Source: an uncultured Eubacteriales bacterium
GTDB taxonomy: Bacteria > Bacillota > Clostridia > Oscillospirales > Acutalibacteraceae
Length of the DNA stretch: 8,154 bases
Direction: 5' to 3'
Assembly (NCBI GenBank): GCA_900313475.1
Contig: OMRJ01000147.1
Coordinates: 1 to 8,154 of the forward strand
Shown in pieces: positions 4,713 to 8,154 of this stretch; position 1 is the stretch's first letter, and every line of letters starts with the position of its first letter. The translations under genes and the position numbers were made by a program. The notes under the pieces were generated by a model. It was not told the DNA's origin. It made no database searches and saw only the letters and a list, made by a program, of their open reading frames with translations.

Positions 4713-6950
4713 ATGAATGTTTTCGACAGATATGCCCCGTTTATAAAAGATTTCATCTACCGCAACCGATGGGAAAATTTGCGGGCGGTTCAGACTGCGG
4801 CGGGCGAAGCGGTTTTCTGCACCGATGACAATGTGCTGCTGTGTGCGTCCACGGCGTCGGGTAAAACGGAGGCGGCTTTTTTCCCGATTTTGACGGAAAT
4901 GTTTGAAAATCCTCCGACGTCTGTCGGCGCACTGTATATAGCTCCGCTTAAAGCGCTGATAAACGACCAGTTCGAGCGTCTCGAAAATCTCTGCTTTGAG
5001 GCTGATATTCCCGTTTGGCATTGGCACGGCGATGTGTCGCAGTCCCATAAAAACAAGCTTCTCAAAAATCCGTCGGGCATTTTACAGATAACGCCCGAAT
5101 CGCTCGAAGCGCTTTTGATGCACAGGCATGCATACATTCCGAAGCTTTTCTGCGATCTGCGATATGTTGTTATAGATGAAATACATTCGCTGATGCGTGC
5201 GCAGCGCGGAGGACAGACAATGTGCCTTATTGAGCGGCTCTCGCGTTTGAGCGGTTCGTCGCCGCGCCGAATAGGGCTGTCGGCAACGATAGGCGACCCC
5301 GAAAAGGCAGGCGAATTTCTCGCTATGGGCTCGGGGCGTGATACGTTTATCCCTCAAATAAAAGAGGCACCCGTTAAATGGCGTATCTCTATGGAGCATT
5401 TTTATGTTTCACCCGAAAATAATCCGACCGATGACAGCCTGTCCGACGGTGCCATGCCGTGTCTTGACAAACCCACGGACATTGCTCCCAAAGAAGCCGA
5501 TCCGGGTTTTAAATATATTTTTGAGCATACAAGAGGTAAAAAATGCCTGATTTTCGTCAATTCGCGTGAGGAGTGTGAGGCTGTAACAACGACCCTGCGC
5601 CGCTACTGCGAAAAGAATAACGAACCCGACCGGTTTCTTATCCACCACGGTAATTTATCTGCGTCATACCGTGAGACGGCTGAGGATGCAATGAAGGACG
5701 AATCACGCTGTGACACGACGGTGACGACAGCCACTCTTGAACTCGGCATTGACATAGGCAGGCTTGAAAGAGCTTTTCAGCTTGACGCGCCGTTTACCGT
5801 GTCGTCTTTTTTACAGCGGATGGGGCGTACCGGCAGGCGCGGTTTGCCTCCGGAAATGTGGTTTGTCATGCGTGAAGATGAGCCCGAGATGCGCGCAATG
5901 CTGCCCGACACCGTGCCGTGGACGCTGCTTCGGGGAATTGCGCTTGTCCAGCTCTACCGCGAGGAACACTGGGTGGAGCCGCCGAGCGATGCGGGTTATC
6001 CCTTCAGCCTTTTATATCACCAGACGATGGCAACGCTTGCTTCCTGCGGTGAACTGGCACCGCGTGAACTTGCAAAGCGCGTGCTTTCGCTCGGTTACTT
6101 TAAAAATATATCAACGGAAGATTATAAAAAATTACTGCTGCATCTTATTGACATCGGTCATATCGAGCGAACCGACGAGGGCGGACTGATCGTGGGGATA
6201 AAAGGGGAACGGATAACTGGCAGCTTCAAATTTTATGCCGTTTTTCAGGAGAATGAGGAATTTACCGTCAGAAACGAATCGCAGGAGCTGGGAACCGTTG
6301 TCCTGCCGCCGCCCGCAGGTGAAAAGCTTGCGATCGCGGGACATGTGTGGACGGTGCTGGACGTTGATCGCAAACGGCATCTTGTCTATGTCGAACCCGT
6401 TAAGGGACAGGTTCCTGCCTATTTCGGGCAGTGCCCCGGAGCGGTTGATACGCGTGTGCTTGAGCGCATGAAGCAGGCGCTTTGCGAGGATGAAATTTAC
6501 CCGTATCTGATGAAAAATGCAGTTGTAAGGCTGAAAAAAGCGCGTTTTACAGCCGAAAAAGCGAGTGTCTGCGCAGAACCGCTGATAAATCTCGGCGGCG
6601 ATATGTGGTGTCTTTTTCCGTGGCTCGGCTCGTATGCTTTTTTGGCGCTCGAACGCTTTTTGAGGCTTATCTGCGGAGAACGCCTCGGACTTACGGGACT
6701 GTCGCCGTCGCGTCCTTATTTTATTCAGTTTAAGATGAAAGCGAGCCGCACGGAATTTTTTAAAATCGTAATCGATGAGGCGGAAAAATTCTGCGATCCG
6801 TCGCTTCTTGTTTACAAAAATGAGGTGCCGCTGTTTGAAAAATACGATGAATTTGTTCCCGATGAGTTGGTCAGAAAAGGTTTTGCCTTCGGAGTGCTTG
6901 ATGTTGAGACGATGCGAAGACGAATTCTCGGTTGGAGAGGACACTTATGA
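4713..6950 (+). CDS. Lhr/BrxHI-like superfamily 2 DEAD/DEAH helicase
   Basis: This 745-residue helicase has complete SF2 motifs: Q27 of a Q-like motif, motif I ASTASGKTEA (45-54), Ia APLKAL (77-82), Ib TPESLEALL (127-135), II DEIH (155-158), III SAT (190-192), IV LIFVNSREE (279-287), V TATLELGIDIG (339-349) and VI QRMGRTGRRG (368-377). A winged-helix-like region follows at about 445-500. The C-terminal part has Lhr-like strands such as GHVWTVLDVD (543-552) and a terminal alpha/beta region. No cysteine cluster of the YprA/DrmB (DUF1998) kind is present. A 30-residue acidic insert (about 235-265) lies between the two RecA lobes. It should translocate on nucleic acid using ATP; polarity is not readable, though Lhr relatives are 3'-5'. 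The ATG at 4713 is chosen because GGGAG (4701-4705) sits seven bases upstream; an in-frame TTG at 4635 would add 26 atypical residues overlapping the ATPase gene. It lies 13 bases after the ATPase stop, the same order as brxD-brxHI. Confidence 0.88.
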   Translation: MNVFDRYAPFIKDFIYRNRWENLRAVQTAAGEAVFCTDDNVLLCASTASGKTEAAFFPILTEMFENPPTSVGALYIAPLKALINDQFERLENLCFEADIPVWHWHGDVSQSHKNKLLKNPSGILQITPESLEALLMHRHAYIPKLFCDLRYVVIDEIHSLMRAQRGGQTMCLIERLSRLSGSSPRRIGLSATIGDPEKAGEFLAMGSGRDTFIPQIKEAPVKWRISMEHFYVSPENNPTDDSLSDGAMPCLDKPTDIAPKEADPGFKYIFEHTRGKKCLIFVNSREECEAVTTTLRRYCEKNNEPDRFLIHHGNLSASYRETAEDAMKDESRCDTTVTTATLELGIDIGRLERAFQLDAPFTVSSFLQRMGRTGRRGLPPEMWFVMREDEPEMRAMLPDTVPWTLLRGIALVQLYREEHWVEPPSDAGYPFSLLYHQTMATLASCGELAPRELAKRVLSLGYFKNISTEDYKKLLLHLIDIGHIERTDEGGLIVGIKGERITGSFKFYAVFQENEEFTVRNESQELGTVVLPPPAGEKLAIAGHVWTVLDVDRKRHLVYVEPVKGQVPAYFGQCPGAVDTRVLERMKQALCEDEIYPYLMKNAVVRLKKARFTAEKASVCAEPLINLGGDMWCLFPWLGSYAFLALERFLRLICGERLGLTGLSPSRPYFIQFKMKASRTEFFKIVIDEAEKFCDPSLLVYKNEVPLFEKYDEFVPDELVRKGFAFGVLDVETMRRRILGWRGHL

Positions 6951-7975
6951 CGGATATTCGTGAAAAACTCAAAAAACTGCGTACTCCCGTTGTGCTTTAC
7001 GGCACGGGCGACGGTGCCGACAGGCTTATCGATGACCTCAACAAACTCGGAGTGGCTGTGAGCGGTGTGTTTGCCTCCGACGGTTTTGTACGCGAGCGTA
7101 TGTTTCGCGGATTCAAGGTTGAAAGCTTTGATTCGCTTTACCGCCGTTTTCCGGATATGACGGTGCTCATGTGTTTCGGCTCAGACAGGGAGGAGGTTCT
7201 CGAAAATATAGAAAGAATTTCATCCGCAGTGCCGCTGTTTTTTCCCGAATATCCTGTTTACGGTGACAATATATTTAACAGCGAATTTGCAAAATTGCAC
7301 CGTACGGAGCTTGAATTTGTTCGTGCGCGTCTTGCCGACGAATTGTCCGTTAAAACCTTTGACTGCATTGTCAAGTTCAGAATTACGGGCGAACTGAAAT
7401 ATCTGTTTGACTGCGAATCCGAAGACGAGCCGATTCCGCGGCTGCCGAATAACACGGTTTTTGCGGATTTCGGTGCGTATAACGGTGACACCGTGAAAAA
7501 ATTTGTCGGCAATACTCCCGATTATTCCCGCATCATTGCCGTTGAACCCGACACCCGGAATTACAGAAAACTGTGCGAAAACACAGCGGGATTTAAAAAT
7601 GTCCGATGCATCAACGCGGCGGTCGGCAGCTCCGGCGGCGAAGTGTCGGTCGAATCGAAAAAGGGACGGGGAACTCACGCAGCCGCGGACGGAGCACACG
7701 CTGCCGTTTGTGTGACCGCCGATATGATTCTTTGCCGTGAAGTCGATCCGATTCTTATGAAGGTTGACGTTGAGGGGAGCGAGGCGGATTTTATCCGCGG
7801 TGCGCGACAGGTGATTGCCGACAAACGTCCGCAAATCCGTATGGCGTGTTACCACAGAAGTGAAGATATTTTTGCTTTGCCTGTCTCTATTCTCGCGCTG
7901 CGTGACGACTATCGCATTTTTCTTCGACACAAATCGGGTGTTCCGTCGTGGAACACGGAATATTTCTTCGTATAA
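6947..7975 (+). CDS. FkbM-family SAM-dependent methyltransferase with N-terminal Rossmann-like domain
   Basis: This 342-residue enzyme has two parts. Residues 14-100 look like a nucleotide-binding alpha/beta domain (VVLYGTGDGADRLIDDL, then SGVFASDGF). Residues about 168-340 are a class I methyltransferase of the FkbM family: SAM motif I DFGAYNGDT (174-182), the acidic strand end AVEPD (198-202), NAAVGS (223-228) and the family hallmark MKVDVEGSEADFI (271-283). FkbM enzymes usually O-methylate sugars or natural products; the substrate here cannot be read. The ATG overlaps the helicase stop as ATGA and has GGAGAGG (6934-6940) six bases upstream; an in-frame TTG at 6932 would add five residues and is less likely. 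Coupling to a helicase gene is unusual for this family. Either it belongs to the same system, or it is a passenger at the operon's end. No transmembrane segment or signal peptide is seen. Confidence 0.9.
   Translation: MTDIREKLKKLRTPVVLYGTGDGADRLIDDLNKLGVAVSGVFASDGFVRERMFRGFKVESFDSLYRRFPDMTVLMCFGSDREEVLENIERISSAVPLFFPEYPVYGDNIFNSEFAKLHRTELEFVRARLADELSVKTFDCIVKFRITGELKYLFDCESEDEPIPRLPNNTVFADFGAYNGDTVKKFVGNTPDYSRIIAVEPDTRNYRKLCENTAGFKNVRCINAAVGSSGGEVSVESKKGRGTHAAADGAHAAVCVTADMILCREVDPILMKVDVEGSEADFIRGARQVIADKRPQIRMACYHRSEDIFALPVSILALRDDYRIFLRHKSGVPSWNTEYFFV
7938..7956 (+). terminator. possible hairpin terminator overlapping the methyltransferase 3' end
   Basis: A perfect 7-bp stem, GTGTTCC (7938-7944) / GGAACAC (7950-7956), with a 5-base loop lies in the last codons of the methyltransferase gene. 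A loose T-rich stretch follows (7961-7979) but does not abut the stem, and it is interrupted by A and C. No better terminator is seen before the next promoter, so the operon may end here or read through. Confidence 0.25.
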
Positions 7976-8023
7976 TTTTCCGCTTGCGCTGACTTATGCC
8001 GCATTGTGACTGCTGTTTCGGAT

Positions 8024-8052
8024 TTGACTTTTTGCGCTTTTCGTTATATAAT
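8024..8052 (+). promoter_or_regulatory. sigma-A promoter for the gene at the right edge
   Basis: TTGACT (8024-8029), a 17-base spacer and an exact TATAAT (8047-8052) form a strong promoter pointing out of the window. Transcription would start near 8059. This separates the right-edge gene from the four-gene operon. Confidence 0.75.
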
Positions 8053-8101
8053 AAAATGTGCTGCGGGAATGAGAATGACCGTCAGCCCAAAGATAAAAAC
8101 A

Positions 8102-8118
8102 GCCGCCATGCGCGGCGG
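8102..8118 (+). promoter_or_regulatory. leader hairpin next to a ribosome binding site
   Basis: CCGCC (8103-8107) can pair with GGCGG (8114-8118), or GCCGC (8102-8106) with GCGGC (8112-8116). Either stem touches GGGAG (8117-8121), the likely ribosome binding site for the ATG at 8132, and could limit its access. If translation begins at 8075 instead, this hairpin lies within coding sequence. Confidence 0.3.
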
Positions 8119-8131
8119 GAGAAAGACAGAA

Positions 8132-8154
8132 ATGAAACTTAAGCAATCGGTAAA
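8132..8154 (+). CDS. start of an unidentified gene, cut by the window edge
   Basis: Only MKLKQSV and part of the next codon are visible. The ATG at 8132 has GGGAG (8117-8121) ten bases upstream. In-frame ATGs at 8069 and 8075 would extend the protein by 21 or 19 residues; the one at 8075 has GGGA (8065-8068) six bases upstream, so the true start is uncertain. The basic start could be the head of a signal peptide, but too little is present to identify the product. Confidence 0.45.

Noticed and set aside
6132..6944. 270-codon open frame on the minus strand inside the helicase gene
   Set aside because: It is antisense to the winged-helix and C-terminal part of the helicase, with a basic, low-sense translation and no supporting promoter or ribosome binding site noted.
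6932..6946. Upstream TTG start for the methyltransferase
   Set aside because: The ATG at 6947 has a good ribosome binding site and the common ATGA overlap; the TTG would fall before that site.
1731..6950. A complete BREX type 2 locus
   Set aside because: Only the BrxD-like and BrxHI-like genes are present; no PglX methylase, PglZ phosphatase, PglY/BrxC or PglW-like gene is in the window.
7220..7930. 236-codon open frame on the minus strand inside the methyltransferase gene
   Set aside because: It is opposite the SAM-binding and FkbM hallmark motifs, and its translation resembles no family.
7971..7976. TATAAT at the methyltransferase stop codon
   Set aside because: There is no -35-like box at the right distance; a clear promoter lies 70 bases further on.
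1..8154. CRISPR array, insertion sequence, integrase or phage genes
   Set aside because: No regularly spaced repeats, terminal inverted repeats with a transposase, or integrase/phage proteins were seen.

Overview
The window looks like chromosomal DNA of an anaerobic Gram-positive bacterium, most likely an uncultured gut-type member of the Clostridia (Oscillospirales-like). The grounds are a G+C content that looks close to one half, AGGAGG-type ribosome binding sites, sigma-A promoters with exact or near-exact TTGACA/TATAAT boxes and 17-base spacers, and the protein types present (multi-zinc-ribbon protein, TerB_N protein, FkbM methyltransferase). No transposase, integrase, phage gene or CRISPR array is visible. 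Species assignment is inference only.

Layout. Bases 1-92 hold a tRNA-like T-arm, short A-rich repeats and hairpins, one of which may end transcription arriving from the right on the minus strand. Bases 93-1385 (minus) encode a 430-residue protein with four zinc ribbons and a long disordered linker. Bases 1386-1730 are a divergent control region. It has one good promoter for the right-hand operon, one or two for the zinc-ribbon gene, and a small inverted repeat between the two divergent -35 boxes. Bases 1731-7975 (plus) are a tight four-gene operon: a TerB_N/TerB_C protein, a BrxD-type P-loop ATPase, an Lhr/BrxHI-type superfamily 2 helicase, and an FkbM-family methyltransferase. Two of the three junctions are 4-base ATGA stop/start overlaps, and the other is a 13-base gap holding a GGGAG ribosome binding site. 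Bases 7976-8154 hold a promoter, a leader and the first codons of another plus-strand gene cut by the window edge.

The notable content is the TerB / BrxD-like / BrxHI-like set. BrxD and BrxHI are neighbouring genes in type 2 BREX (Pgl) phage-defence loci. Here the homologous pair is preceded by a TerB-domain protein, and none of the BREX core genes (PglX methylase, PglZ, PglY/BrxC) is inside the window. The ATPase and helicase keep all recognisable catalytic motifs, so they are probably active. The simplest reading is a nucleic-acid-processing or genome-surveillance complex in which the TerB protein is the scaffold or sensor, the ATPase a loader or switch, and the helicase the DNA/RNA motor. 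The FkbM methyltransferase is translationally coupled to it, and the divergent zinc-ribbon protein may be a partner. A defence role is inference from relatedness to BREX and is not shown by the sequence.
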